Assembly (NCBI GenBank): GCA_902535565.1
Contig: CACAUH010000011.1
Coordinates: 1 to 27,903, forward strand
DNA: 27,903 bases
From: an uncultured Bacteroidota bacterium
GTDB taxonomy: Bacteria; Bacteroidota; Bacteroidia; Flavobacteriales; UA16
Direction: 5' to 3'
Below, piece by piece: positions 7,408 to 15,910 of this stretch. The notes under the pieces were generated by a model, which was given only the letters and a program-made list of their open reading frames with translations, was not told the origin of the DNA and made no database searches. A program made the translations under genes and the position numbers. Positions within the stretch are counted from its first letter, which is position 1, and the number at the start of each line of letters is the position of its first letter.

Positions 7408-8136
7408 TCACCCCTCTTCTTGGTCCAGCCGGACGATCTTGTACATCATGATCCGCTTGTCCTCCACACTCCTGACCCTTTCAATCAGGTTTCGGCCAAA
7501 CCTGGCCTGTGCTTCCGCATTGACCAATTGGATATAGCGGCTTCTTCTGGAGCGGCGGGTTTCCAGAGATTCAACCTTGTCGAGGTCAATGATCTGGTCG
7601 AACGCGGCGGACCCCATTTGACGACCGCTGAGTAACAGCATGACTTCGGTTTCCTTGGAAATGGAAATCCGGGTCATACCCCCGTCTGACGGTTCCACGA
7701 GAATGAACGTTGTCTTTCGGCCTCGCAACGCTCGATCCAATAGCAATCCCACGAAGGCGATGGTCATGACCGAGGCCAGAAGCCAGGCCCAAATGTCTTG
7801 ATTCTGCTCTGCTTTATTAGGATCAACAGGAGGGTCGGCAGGAAGAATCATTGGGGACCAAGTTGCGCCGTCAACCAGCGAATCCACAGACTCGGACAAC
7901 GTCACACCAGTGTTGAACAATTTGAACAGGCGGTTTCCCTTCCACGCGGTGTAGGTGCCGGATACATTGCCTGTGTTCGCTTCCATAAGGCTGGCGATTC
8001 GAGATGGCACATGGGCAAAGTTTAGGTCCGAGGTTCGAATGACTGTCAAGCTGGACCCATTGCGAAAAATCGTGTAGTCTCTTAAGGAGTAAACAATTTC
8101 GGTGGCATCCACCTTGCCCATATTGGGATTGACCAT
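7408..8136 (-). CDS. Single-pass membrane protein, probably the C-terminal piece of a broken gene
   Basis: 242 residues of no family I recognise. A beta-rich N-terminal part (1-110) is followed by one membrane helix (115-134, WAWLLASVMTIAFVGLLL), then a basic stretch RALRGRK, and a basic cytoplasmic-looking domain with TRRSRRSRYIQLVNAEAQ. The positive-inside rule puts residues 1-114 outside the cell, yet there is no signal peptide at this start. Directly upstream in the same frame lies another open stretch that ends at TAG 8142-8140; only GGG separates that stop from this ATG. I therefore infer that this is the second half of a longer membrane protein whose signal peptide is at 8792. It could also be an independent coupled gene. 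Function unknown. Confidence 0.6.
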   Translation of the reverse strand: MVNPNMGKVDATEIVYSLRDYTIFRNGSSLTVIRTSDLNFAHVPSRIASLMEANTGNVSGTYTAWKGNRLFKLFNTGVTLSESVDSLVDGATWSPMILPADPPVDPNKAEQNQDIWAWLLASVMTIAFVGLLLDRALRGRKTTFILVEPSDGGMTRISISKETEVMLLLSGRQMGSAAFDQIIDLDKVESLETRRSRRSRYIQLVNAEAQARFGRNLIERVRSVEDKRIMMYKIVRLDQEEG

Positions 8137-8139
8137 CCC

Positions 8140-8792
8140 CTACCATTTGAATTCGATAGATGAGTGCGGCAAGAAATAGGCGGGAATCAAATCGACTTGG
8201 GTTTGGGTCTCGCTCATCGGGTAGAGAAACCCTATCCCATCCTCCAAGGGAATGACACAGGAAATTTCCAGTCCTTTCGGAGGATCAGCCGTGTCATACC
8301 GCTCCATTTGTAACGTCTCTCTCGAGTGATAGAGCCTTTGGGTATGGCGCATCCAGTTTGCATGCCCATTTTGAAAGTACAGGGTTCCGTTTCGCCAATA
8401 GGACCTAGAGTGATGGTTGTGGCCGTTAACGATGCTGCGACTGGAGTTGGTGCGACCACCATCGTAGCTGATGTAGCGACAGTCACCTAGAATGTACAGG
8501 GCGGATTCGCCTTCTGAGGAGCGAAGAAAGTACACGCCCTTGTTGTAATTCTTGGCCCTCGGAGACTCTGTAAACAGAGCAAGAACCCATCCAAGCCGGC
8601 ATTCAGCAAGCTGTCCAGCTGCTCCTCCCGAGTCCAAGTGAGGGGTTCACCAGGGTACCACCACCGGTTGTTTTCGCTGTGTCGCATGGAGTCGAGGGCC
8701 GCTTTCCCGGATGGCGCAGCATCACATGACTGACCAGACAAAGGACCAATCAGGCTTAAAAACAGAAGAAGGAATGCGTGTTTCGATCGCAT
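8140..8792 (-). pseudogene. Exported protein gene with internal frameshift and terminal in-frame TAG
   Basis: ATG 8792 opens a good signal peptide (MRSKHAFLLLFLSLIGPLSG) followed by about 50 plausible residues up to LDSLLNAGLDG. That frame then becomes unconvincing and stops near 8487. From about 8590 the frame one base away carries a natural-looking sequence (LFTESPRAKNYNKGVYFL, then ALYILGDCRYISYDGG and more) to TAG at 8142-8140. One extra base near the GGG at 8588-8586 would join both into a single protein, and replacing the TAG with a sense codon such as CAG would join it to the 7408-8136 gene. No homologue is recognised. A real pseudogene or sequencing/assembly errors are both possible; programmed frameshifting is less likely because no slippery heptamer is seen. 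Confidence 0.6.
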
Positions 8793-8831
8793 GTCTATTG
8801 CTTGACAATATCGCAATTCAGTATGTGCAAC

Positions 8832-8850
8832 CGCCCCTTGCATCGGGGCG
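8832..8850. repeat. Inverted repeat between divergent genes, upstream of metG
   Basis: CGCCCC (8832-8837) and GGGGCG (8845-8850) form a perfect 6-base inverted repeat with a 7-base spacer. It lies immediately before the metG -7-like box and within the 72-base divergent region. It could be an operator or an RNA hairpin for the minus-strand transcript. There is no T-run after it, so it does not look like a terminator. Confidence 0.35.
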
Positions 8851-8851
8851 C

Positions 8852-8859
8852 TAACTTCG
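8852..8859 (+). promoter_or_regulatory. Candidate -7 promoter box for metG
   Basis: TAACTTCG matches the Bacteroidota -7 pattern TAnnTTTG apart from one C. It is five bases before the metG ATG. No clear TTTG is seen at the expected distance upstream. If active, the metG mRNA would have essentially no leader. Confidence 0.4.
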
Positions 8860-8864
8860 CCACC

Positions 8865-10934
8865 ATGAGTGCGAAGCCTGCCCGGACACTGGTTACCTCG
8901 GCGTTGCCATATGCCAACGGCCCCATCCACATCGGTCATGTCGCTGGTGCCTATCTCCCCGCGGATCTGTATGTGCGCTACTTGCGTCTTAGGAAGCGAG
9001 ACGTTGTATGGGTCTGTGGATCTGATGAACACGGTGCTGCCATTACGCTGCGGGCCCGAAAAGAGGGTACGACACCCAAGGCCATCGTTGACCGTTATCA
9101 CCTTGAGATGCAAGATGCCTTTCACGGGCTGGACATTGCTTTTGATCACTATGACCGCACCTCTTCTCCAGAGCACCATAGGTTTGCTCAGGATTATTTT
9201 CTGACCCTTCTCGAGAAGGGGGCCTTCACTGAGGAAACGAGAAAGCAGTTCTATGATCCGTTGGAAAAGCAATTTCTGGCGGACCGCTATGTCCAAGGGA
9301 CTTGTCCGAAATGTGGGCACGACAAGGCCTATGGCGACCAATGCGAAAAGTGCGGCTCTGCTTTGTCTCCCGAGGAATTAATCAATCCCGTCAGCACATT
9401 GAGCGGAATTGCCCCAGAATGGAGGGAAACAACGCTCTGGTATTTGCCAATGGACCGCCATGAGGATTGGCTTCGGGATTACTTGGAAAGCGGAACCCTT
9501 AATGGGGAGGAACACCACGATGCCAAAGCTTGGAAGTCCCATGTAACGGGCCAGTGCAAGAGTTGGATTGATGGCGGCTTACAGAGCAGGGCCATGACCC
9601 GAGACTTGGACTGGGGCGTTCCGGTACCGGTAGAGGGTGCAGACGGCAAGGTGCTTTACGTCTGGTTGGATGCGCCCTTGGGATACATAACGGCCACGCG
9701 CAACTGGGCAGAAAAAAAGGGGGTCGATTGGGAGCCATATTGGAAGGACGAGGACACACAGTTGGTGCATTTCATTGGGAAAGACAACATCGTTTTCCAC
9801 TGCATCATCTTTCCCATCCTCCTCAAAGAACACGGCGGATATCTGCTTCCGCACAATGTTCCAGCCAACGAGTTCATGAACTTGGAAGGGGACAAGATTT
9901 CCACTTCGAGGAACTGGGCAGTTTGGGCCAAGGAGTACATCGATGACTTTCCAGGACGGAGCGACGAGATGCGCTATGTCTTGGCGTCCATCATGCCCGA
10001 ACAGAAGGACGCAGAGTTCACTTGGGAGGACTTCCAGTCGAGGGTCAACAATGAGCTCGCGGATGTTCTGGGCAATTTCGTCAACCGGGTGGTCGTGCTC
10101 ACGTCAAAGTACTTCGATGGCAAGGTTCCTCAGGCCAGTCAGCACAAGACGGAAACGGATGAGGCGCTCTGTGCGCTTATGGCATCCACGCCAGCTGCAG
10201 TTGGGGCCTCGATCGAGAAGTTTCGCTTCCGCGATGCCCTCCAGCATGCGATGGCCTTGGTTCGCGCAGGCAACAAGTACCTGACGGAGGAAGAACCGTG
10301 GAAGGTCATGAAGACGGATCCACAGCGGACGGCGGATATCCTTAACCTGACCCTTCAGGTAACCGCCAATGCTGCAATCGTCTTGTCCCCCTTCTTGCCG
10401 CGAACAGCGAAAAAAATGGCCGAAGCATTGGGTACTGATCACCTTCCGTGGGATGCCGCTGGAGGAGAGGTTGTGCCCGCCGGTCAGCCCTTGGGTGCCC
10501 TTCCCATTTTATTTGAGAAGGTCACGGACGAACAGGTAGAGGAACAGCGCGCCAAATTGGGCAATCAAAAAGGTGAAGAAGGCATGCGAGATGTAGATGA
10601 CGAGAAGGCCCAGACAACGTTTGAGGATTTCCAGGCCATGGACCTCAGGGTTGCAGAGGTGATCGCCGTCGAAAAGGTCAAGGGAGCGGACAAGCTCCTT
10701 CAACTGACAGTTCGCACTGGCTACGACGAGAGAACCGTGGTCAGCGGCATTGCCGAGCACTTCTCCCCAGAGGAGGTTGTCGGTAGGAAGGTGATGCTGC
10801 TCGCCAATCTCGCACCCCGCAAGATTCGGGGCGTGGTGTCTCAGGGCATGGTGCTCATGGCGTCGACAGAGGATGGAGGACTGAGGTTCGTGACGCCTGA
10901 AGAGGGTGCTGAACCTGGCGACATTATTCGGTAA
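8865..10934 (+). CDS. metG: Methionyl-tRNA synthetase
   Basis: 689 residues from ATG 8865; a longer frame from 8778 would add 29 residues that do not resemble the family. It charges tRNA-Met with methionine in the cytoplasm. Visible features are the class I HIGH motif (HIGH, 22-25) within YANGPIHIGHVAGAYLPADL, a zinc knuckle CPKCG...CEKCG near 147-165, the second signature KISTSRNW (KMSKS-like), an anticodon-binding helical domain, and a C-terminal EMAPII/Trbp111-type tRNA-binding domain (FQAMDLRVAEV onward) that aids dimerisation. The full-length form with this C-terminal domain is usual in Bacteroidota. Its stop overlaps by 11 bases the 3' end of the convergent Kunitz-domain gene. Confidence 0.97.
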   Translation: MSAKPARTLVTSALPYANGPIHIGHVAGAYLPADLYVRYLRLRKRDVVWVCGSDEHGAAITLRARKEGTTPKAIVDRYHLEMQDAFHGLDIAFDHYDRTSSPEHHRFAQDYFLTLLEKGAFTEETRKQFYDPLEKQFLADRYVQGTCPKCGHDKAYGDQCEKCGSALSPEELINPVSTLSGIAPEWRETTLWYLPMDRHEDWLRDYLESGTLNGEEHHDAKAWKSHVTGQCKSWIDGGLQSRAMTRDLDWGVPVPVEGADGKVLYVWLDAPLGYITATRNWAEKKGVDWEPYWKDEDTQLVHFIGKDNIVFHCIIFPILLKEHGGYLLPHNVPANEFMNLEGDKISTSRNWAVWAKEYIDDFPGRSDEMRYVLASIMPEQKDAEFTWEDFQSRVNNELADVLGNFVNRVVVLTSKYFDGKVPQASQHKTETDEALCALMASTPAAVGASIEKFRFRDALQHAMALVRAGNKYLTEEEPWKVMKTDPQRTADILNLTLQVTANAAIVLSPFLPRTAKKMAEALGTDHLPWDAAGGEVVPAGQPLGALPILFEKVTDEQVEEQRAKLGNQKGEEGMRDVDDEKAQTTFEDFQAMDLRVAEVIAVEKVKGADKLLQLTVRTGYDERTVVSGIAEHFSPEEVVGRKVMLLANLAPRKIRGVVSQGMVLMASTEDGGLRFVTPEEGAEPGDIIR

Positions 10935-11676
10935 TCAACATCCGCTTGACCCGTCCGTTCTCTCGGCGCAGAATCACGCGTCCCAATGAGGGTGTGGTGG
11001 GGCGGCCGAGGACATCGAACCACATCGGGTCTTCTTTGAACGCGCCCGATGGAGGAGGGGGATCGACCACGCCGGTGAGACCACTCCATTCCGTCCAGGT
11101 CCAGGCACATCGCTCCGTGGGGGAGCCGGCCATCCATCCCTCGTAGAGCCGGAGCTCCAGAATAAATGGGGAGGCCCAAGTGCTCAGGTCGTTACCAGAT
11201 ACATAATCGAGGTAACGGTTATGGGGCCCGAGTTGGCCGTCGAAGCCGAAGGCGTTTGGCGCGGCGGACACATTTTCTGCCGCCACCATTGTGCCCGCTG
11301 CGTCGAACAGGGCAAACCCCGCATAGCCAAACCAATGTGTGGTTTGGTAATCGGCGTTTACTTCCACCTCCAGGTGCCCTAAAGCTGCATCTCCGATGAC
11401 CACAGGGGCCACTGCAATGGAGTCGCAAAGCCCAACAAGTTCCCATTCCCCTTCTCCGCAGGCGGCGGCTTCACAGTCCTCGAGGGTCTCGAAAGGGACG
11501 ACTCCCCCACAGCCACCCCAAGTGAATTGGGCACAGGTCTGGAAATCTTGGTCGAAATACCAAGCCGGGATTGCCGCTTCGCATTCTCCTGGGTCGGGAA
11601 GCAGCAAGCAGGGATTTTCTTGGGCCAGAGCCATGGCCCCACAGAAGCACAAAACGAGTGCCAGTGGGGCTTTCAT
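10924..11676 (-). CDS. Secreted protein with Kunitz/BPTI-type inhibitor domain and T9SS-like C-terminus
   Basis: 250 residues. A signal peptide (1-18, ending AMALAQ) is followed by a domain with six cysteines at 23, 32, 48, 56, 68 and 73. Their spacing is 9, 16, 8, 12, 5, compared with 9, 16, 8, 13, 4 in bovine BPTI. WYFD (39-42) and FTWGGCGG (51-58) match the Kunitz signatures. The residue after the second cysteine (P1 position) is E33, suggesting a preference for Glu-cleaving proteases if it inhibits. A beta-rich middle region (about 78-210) follows, then FDVLGR...GRVILRRENGRVKRMLI, which resembles a type IX secretion sorting domain. The ATG overlaps the asd stop (ATGA). Target unknown; Kunitz folds can also be non-inhibitory. 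Confidence 0.8.
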   Translation of the reverse strand: MKAPLALVLCFCGAMALAQENPCLLLPDPGECEAAIPAWYFDQDFQTCAQFTWGGCGGVVPFETLEDCEAAACGEGEWELVGLCDSIAVAPVVIGDAALGHLEVEVNADYQTTHWFGYAGFALFDAAGTMVAAENVSAAPNAFGFDGQLGPHNRYLDYVSGNDLSTWASPFILELRLYEGWMAGSPTERCAWTWTEWSGLTGVVDPPPPSGAFKEDPMWFDVLGRPTTPSLGRVILRRENGRVKRMLITE

Positions 11677-12689
11677 GATTTACGGAAGCGTCCGGTCCGC
11701 TGGAGGTACTCAGCGATTTGAATGGCATTGGTGGCCGCTCCTTTCCTCAGGTTGTCCGAAACAACCCACATGTGCAGCCCCTGTTCGTGCGAAAGGTCTC
11801 TGCGGATGCGGCCGACAAAGACCTCGTCCTTTCCCTCTGCGCGCAATGGCATGGGATAGAGGTCGGCCATGGGGTCGTCCTGAATGATCAACCCTGGCAT
11901 CAGCTGCAGGGCCTCCCGCACATCCGGCACGCTAAAGGGCCTTTCCATCTCCAGATAGACACTTTCGCTGTGTCCACCTGCGACGGGCACCCTCACGGCT
12001 GTTGCACTCACTTCCACTTGCGCGTCGTCGAGGATTTTCTTGGTTTCGTGGTGAAGCTTCATTTCCTCCTTAGTGAAGTCGTTCTCTAGAAAGATATCAC
12101 AGTGGGGGAGGCAGTTTCCGTCTATCGGATGCGGATAGATTCGGGTTGAATCGACTCCATTTCGTTCCTGTTGAAGTTGGTCGATTCCCGCTTGTCCAGT
12201 TCCGGTAACACTTTGGTAGGTGCTGACGATGGCGCGCCGGATGAGAAAACGGTCGTGAAGTGGCTTCAGGGCCATGACCAATTGGATGGTCGAACAATTG
12301 GGATTGGCAATCAAAAGGTCCCGATCGGTAATACTGTCGGCGTTGACCTCGGGAACCACCAAAGGCACATCTGCATCCATTCTCCATGCAGAGGAATTGT
12401 CGACGACAGAGCAACCCCTGTCAGTAAAAGCCCGCGCCCATTGGCGGCTCACGTCACCGCCGGCGCTGAACAAGGCCAAGTCTGGGCCTTGTTCCAAGGC
12501 CTCTTCGACGGTCATGACTTCGATGGATTCTCCCTTGAAGTCCACCGTTTTCCCTTTAGAACGTTGACTTGCCACAGGCAAGAGGCGCTTGATGGGGAAC
12601 TTGCGTGCTGCCAATCCTTGGATGATGGATCGGCCCACCAGTCCGGTTGCGCCGACGACAGCGAGGGTTCTACCGTGTGTGGATGCCAT
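11673..12689 (-). CDS. asd: Aspartate-semialdehyde dehydrogenase
   Basis: 338 residues. It reduces aspartyl phosphate to aspartate semialdehyde with NADPH, the branch point to lysine/diaminopimelate, threonine and methionine. Seen in sequence: the nucleotide-binding turn GATGLVG (13-19), the catalytic cysteine C132 in NPNCSTIQ, R233 and H240 in RVPVAGGH, and the family-typical C-terminal GLHMWVVSDNLRKGAATNA. The length is normal. ATG 12689 is preceded by about 60 bases to a TACCTTTG box. Its stop overlaps the start of the Kunitz-domain gene, so both are co-translated. The upstream neighbour is divergent. Confidence 0.96.
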   Translation of the reverse strand: MASTHGRTLAVVGATGLVGRSIIQGLAARKFPIKRLLPVASQRSKGKTVDFKGESIEVMTVEEALEQGPDLALFSAGGDVSRQWARAFTDRGCSVVDNSSAWRMDADVPLVVPEVNADSITDRDLLIANPNCSTIQLVMALKPLHDRFLIRRAIVSTYQSVTGTGQAGIDQLQQERNGVDSTRIYPHPIDGNCLPHCDIFLENDFTKEEMKLHHETKKILDDAQVEVSATAVRVPVAGGHSESVYLEMERPFSVPDVREALQLMPGLIIQDDPMADLYPMPLRAEGKDEVFVGRIRRDLSHEQGLHMWVVSDNLRKGAATNAIQIAEYLQRTGRFRKS

Positions 12690-12750
12690 GGTCTCCAGTT
12701 TTTTTCGTTTCCGTCTTCAAACCCCTTGCGGACGTTGGAATCAGGCACGT

Positions 12751-12758
12751 CAAAGGTA
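12751..12758 (-). promoter_or_regulatory. Candidate -7 promoter box for asd
   Basis: The minus strand reads TACCTTTG, a full match to TAnnTTTG. It lies in the 82-base divergent interval, with a leader of about 55-60 bases before the asd ATG. No TTTG sits at the usual 19-base spacing. Confidence 0.4.
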
Positions 12759-12771
12759 AGAGGTTGCCCCC

Positions 12772-15207
12772 ATGCAGAGTCACAACCGAGGTGCAAGGTC
12801 CATTGGGTGGTTTTTGGGTGCTTTTTTCTTGTCTCTTTCCCAAACAGGTTTAGGACAGCCGTCAAGTTCCCCACGATGGGTTATTGGGGCACTTCACCCA
12901 GATCCCACCCCGGACTTGGGGGCGCCGGGGGCTGAATACCTCGCATTATACGCACTCGGTGAAGGGACCGGGCTGGACACCGAGGGTTTGGTTCTTTCAT
13001 GGAATGGCCACCAGAGGGAATTGCCTGATGGGCACTGGCCAATGGGAACAACGCTCATTGTCCATCGAGAGGCGGACAGCAGTCATTTTCAAAATGTTCC
13101 TGATCCTGTCATTGGATTGGCCTCTTGGCCCGCCTTGGTCAATGGTGGCACCCTTGTCTCTGTTGTCGACTCAGCGGGTTGGGTCATGGACGCTGTCCTC
13201 TATGATGAGCAAGCCTTGGAAGGAGGCGGGCGGCCTTTGCTTAGGAAAAACCCGGCCGCATGTGGGGCCATGGCCAATTTTGCGCCATGGTCTGCAGGAA
13301 TGGGTTTCTTTTCTCCCCTTCACTTGGACCTTCCCCCTCTCGGTGTAACATGGACATGGGAGGCTTTGCAGGCGGGCGCAGAAGAAGTTGAACGACTTCT
13401 TGTCCGCGCACCGGGTCACATGGAGTGGAGGTTCCCCGGCCCTTTGGACCCGAGGTCCATGCTGGAGGCACAATTGGATATTGCAGGGAGTCCCGCAGAA
13501 ACCCTCATTTGGGAATCAGACACTGTTCTGACCGCTACTTGGAATGGCAGGGTGGGTGGAAACGTGACGGCCTCCTCATCAGGGGCACCCACCGTTCGGT
13601 TGGGTCCTGTTCGGGCATGTGGCTCCGGTGGGGCAACCGGTGAACTTCAAAACGCCTTGGCCGTGCATCCCTTTAAGGGAGAGGTTCACGTGGTCGGCTT
13701 GTTGGCTGACCCATCGCCCCACGACCCGTTTTCACCGAGCGAACGGGTCACATTGTTCAACAGTTCTGACAGAACATTGGATGCCGCCGGGTGGAGCTGG
13801 GGTGGAGCCCGTTTGATGCGCCGCAGGTTGATGGAGGCGGGTGTGGCAGCGGAATTCAGTGCCACAGAGTTCGAAGGTTGGCCAGGCCTGTCCAATGATG
13901 GTGGAGACATGACCTTGACTACACCAGGTGGATCGACATTGTCGTCTTGGTCTTGGTCTCCCTGCTCACATTCATCCGACGCACTGGACGGAAAGGGCAT
14001 TCCTTTGGAACGAGCCCCCAGCCCCACATCTGCGTGGCAAACCGAAGGCCATCCGATAGGGGGTCAGGAACCGGTCGTTCTCGGCTTCGGATGCGTTCAC
14101 GATGGGTTGGGACAGGTTGCTCAACTTCAGGTTCACGTGCACCTTCCGTCGGCCTTTCTCAGCGAATCGGCCTGGGAGGCAGTGATGCCCGATGAAACGA
14201 CTTATGCGTTGGAGGTCATCCGGTCTTTGCAAGGATCGAACACCCTTGTCTTGGGCCGTTCTGATGGCTTGGCCCTGCCTCTGCAGTGGCCTGCGGGTTG
14301 CACATTGAAGGGGCGTAAATCGGGACGCCATGGGGCAGGAACGGACTCCACTGCTTTAGCCGACTGGTCTATTGATGTCGGGTGCCCGTCGGAGACCTTG
14401 ACAACCCCTTTGGATTTAAGGATAACCGAGGCCTTGTGGGATGCAAAGGACGGCGGAGGTGAATTTGTGGAGGTGAAGAATCTGGGGCCGTCACCTGTTG
14501 ACTTGGGTGGTTTACAGGCCGCAGAAGAGGCCGCGCCGCAGCCGGGAGACTGGCGAACGTGGGTGGAGGAAGGCGTTTCACTTGTGCTGAGGCCTGGGGA
14601 AGTGATGGCTTTTGGTCGGTGTCCTCGATGGTACCGAATGGGTCATGCCGCGGCCGGACCGGCCTGCTGGCCGGCGGCTTCTTGGTCCACCCTTCCCGAT
14701 GATGGTGGGACATTGGCCGTCCGGCTTCCCTCTCAAGGTTCTGAACCTTTTGATCGGGTGTCTTGGGATTCTGACATGCGCGGCCCTTGGTGGTGGAAAT
14801 CGGATGGTTGGTCTTGGTCAAGGACAGGGTCGGAGCTGTTCGATTGGGTGCCTTCATCAGACGGGGGCTCCCCAGGGAGCAAAGGGTCCGCGTTCTCTCT
14901 GGATTGTGATGGGCGTCATGTGCCGTTCAAGGTGGAAATCGGGCTGGATGGGTTGCCCGTTTTGCATTGGGAATTTCCATCCCTAGGACATGGAATTCTT
15001 CTCAGGATGGTGGAGTGGCCGAGTGGGTGCCTTCGGGCCAGTTTTTTGATGGAATCTGCGGAACTGGCCGGGCATTGGGCATGGGATGGGTTCGATTCTC
15101 AAGGTCTGCCGGTGCAGCCAGGGGGTATGTTGTGGGACCTTCGATGGTGGGGCAGGTCGTGCAAGGGGCGGTGGCGCACGCACCTTCGGGTTCCTGGCCA
15201 CCGCTGA
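12772..15207 (+). CDS. Exported multidomain protein with lamin-tail-like domains
   Basis: 811 residues, very rich in Trp, Gly and Ser. The N-terminus has a signal peptide (about 12-29, FLGAFFLSLSQTGLGQ). Three segments resemble lamin-tail domains: near 34 (GALHPDPTPDLGAPGAEYLAL), near 304 (EVHVVGLLADPSPHD, then VTLFNSSDRTLDAAGW) and near 550 (LRITEALWDAKDGGGEFVEV, then NLGPSPVDLGG). These share the 'E(Y/F)xxLxNxxxxxxDLxGW' pattern of the family. The C-terminus (about 732-811) ends with WAWDGFDSQGLPVQPGGMLWDL, like the FlgD Ig-like segment found at the end of many Bacteroidota surface proteins. Such proteins are usually secreted or surface-attached. It runs divergently from asd and its stop lies 12 bases before the DUF4271 gene. 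Exact function unknown. Confidence 0.7.
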   Translation: MQSHNRGARSIGWFLGAFFLSLSQTGLGQPSSSPRWVIGALHPDPTPDLGAPGAEYLALYALGEGTGLDTEGLVLSWNGHQRELPDGHWPMGTTLIVHREADSSHFQNVPDPVIGLASWPALVNGGTLVSVVDSAGWVMDAVLYDEQALEGGGRPLLRKNPAACGAMANFAPWSAGMGFFSPLHLDLPPLGVTWTWEALQAGAEEVERLLVRAPGHMEWRFPGPLDPRSMLEAQLDIAGSPAETLIWESDTVLTATWNGRVGGNVTASSSGAPTVRLGPVRACGSGGATGELQNALAVHPFKGEVHVVGLLADPSPHDPFSPSERVTLFNSSDRTLDAAGWSWGGARLMRRRLMEAGVAAEFSATEFEGWPGLSNDGGDMTLTTPGGSTLSSWSWSPCSHSSDALDGKGIPLERAPSPTSAWQTEGHPIGGQEPVVLGFGCVHDGLGQVAQLQVHVHLPSAFLSESAWEAVMPDETTYALEVIRSLQGSNTLVLGRSDGLALPLQWPAGCTLKGRKSGRHGAGTDSTALADWSIDVGCPSETLTTPLDLRITEALWDAKDGGGEFVEVKNLGPSPVDLGGLQAAEEAAPQPGDWRTWVEEGVSLVLRPGEVMAFGRCPRWYRMGHAAAGPACWPAASWSTLPDDGGTLAVRLPSQGSEPFDRVSWDSDMRGPWWWKSDGWSWSRTGSELFDWVPSSDGGSPGSKGSAFSLDCDGRHVPFKVEIGLDGLPVLHWEFPSLGHGILLRMVEWPSGCLRASFLMESAELAGHWAWDGFDSQGLPVQPGGMLWDLRWWGRSCKGRWRTHLRVPGHR

Positions 15208-15219
15208 CTTTGTTCGCAG

Positions 15220-15906
15220 GTGTACTTCTCCATACACGACATTGCATCCATGTTTGAAGGAACCTTGCGAACGGTTCAGGAGCTGCCCGGGGGGTGGTGG
15301 ATGGGGTGGTTCCTTCTGGCACTGGCCTTTGGCCTTTTTCAACGGGTCCAGCCGAACCATCGACATTGGATGCAATGGGCTTGGACCGATCATCGGCTTC
15401 TCGTTCTTGAGCTCGGAGACAGACAACGCATGCAGGCTTCTTGGGTGGTGGCGAATCTCTTGGCTGGGCTCGCCTTGTCCATGGCTGTGGCGGGCATGGT
15501 TTCCGTCTCCAATTCGGCCATTCCTTCTTTATTTATGGTCCTGCGGCTGTTTTTGGTTTGGAGCCTTTTGATGGGCTTGAGATGGATGGTTTCCATGCTT
15601 TGGAATTTGCATGCCGGAGATGCGCATGTGGGTGAGATTTTCCTATTGAATCACAGGGTGCTAATGGAGTCCATTGCGTGGGTGGTTGCGCCCATTGGAT
15701 TTGTGTGTTCTTGCTGGGGCCCTGACGCAAGTCGCGTGGGCATTTGGATTGCTGCTGCAACTTGGACTTTGGGTTGGATTTTGCGGCAGACACGGGGCCT
15801 TATTCAGAGTCCCCTGTTCAGAAAACAACCCCTCCTCGGGATGCTTTACCTTTGCGGCCTTGAAATCCTCCCGGTTGCGGTCCTCATCCGCACGTGGCAG
15901 GGATAA
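15220..15906 (+). CDS. DUF4271 polytopic membrane protein
   Basis: 228 residues with several membrane helices (about 26-42, 75-95, 100-125, 150-172, 178-190 and 205-225). In Bacteroidota a DUF4271 membrane protein commonly lies directly before hemD, as here, which is the main basis for the call; no catalytic motif is seen. The GTG start at 15220 lies 12 bases after the previous stop. An ATG at 15250 would shorten the protein by 10 residues and cannot be excluded. TGACTTTG, one mismatch from the -7 pattern, ends seven bases before the GTG. The stop is four bases before hemD. Confidence 0.72.
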   Translation: MYFSIHDIASMFEGTLRTVQELPGGWWMGWFLLALAFGLFQRVQPNHRHWMQWAWTDHRLLVLELGDRQRMQASWVVANLLAGLALSMAVAGMVSVSNSAIPSLFMVLRLFLVWSLLMGLRWMVSMLWNLHAGDAHVGEIFLLNHRVLMESIAWVVAPIGFVCSCWGPDASRVGIWIAAATWTLGWILRQTRGLIQSPLFRKQPLLGMLYLCGLEILPVAVLIRTWQG

Positions 15907-15910
15907 TCAC

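Noticed and set aside
8560..8600. Programmed frameshift in the exported protein gene
   Set aside because: No X-XXY-YYZ slippery heptamer or following structure was seen, and a second lesion (TAG) exists downstream, so mutation or error is a better explanation.
8487..9341. 284-codon minus-strand frame extending upstream of the signal peptide at 8792
   Set aside because: The upstream part is antisense to metG; the natural start is the ATG at 8792 that begins the signal peptide.
12171..12935. 254-codon plus-strand frame opposite asd
   Set aside because: Antisense to a clear aspartate-semialdehyde dehydrogenase and overlapping the start of the lamin-tail gene; no recognisable domain.
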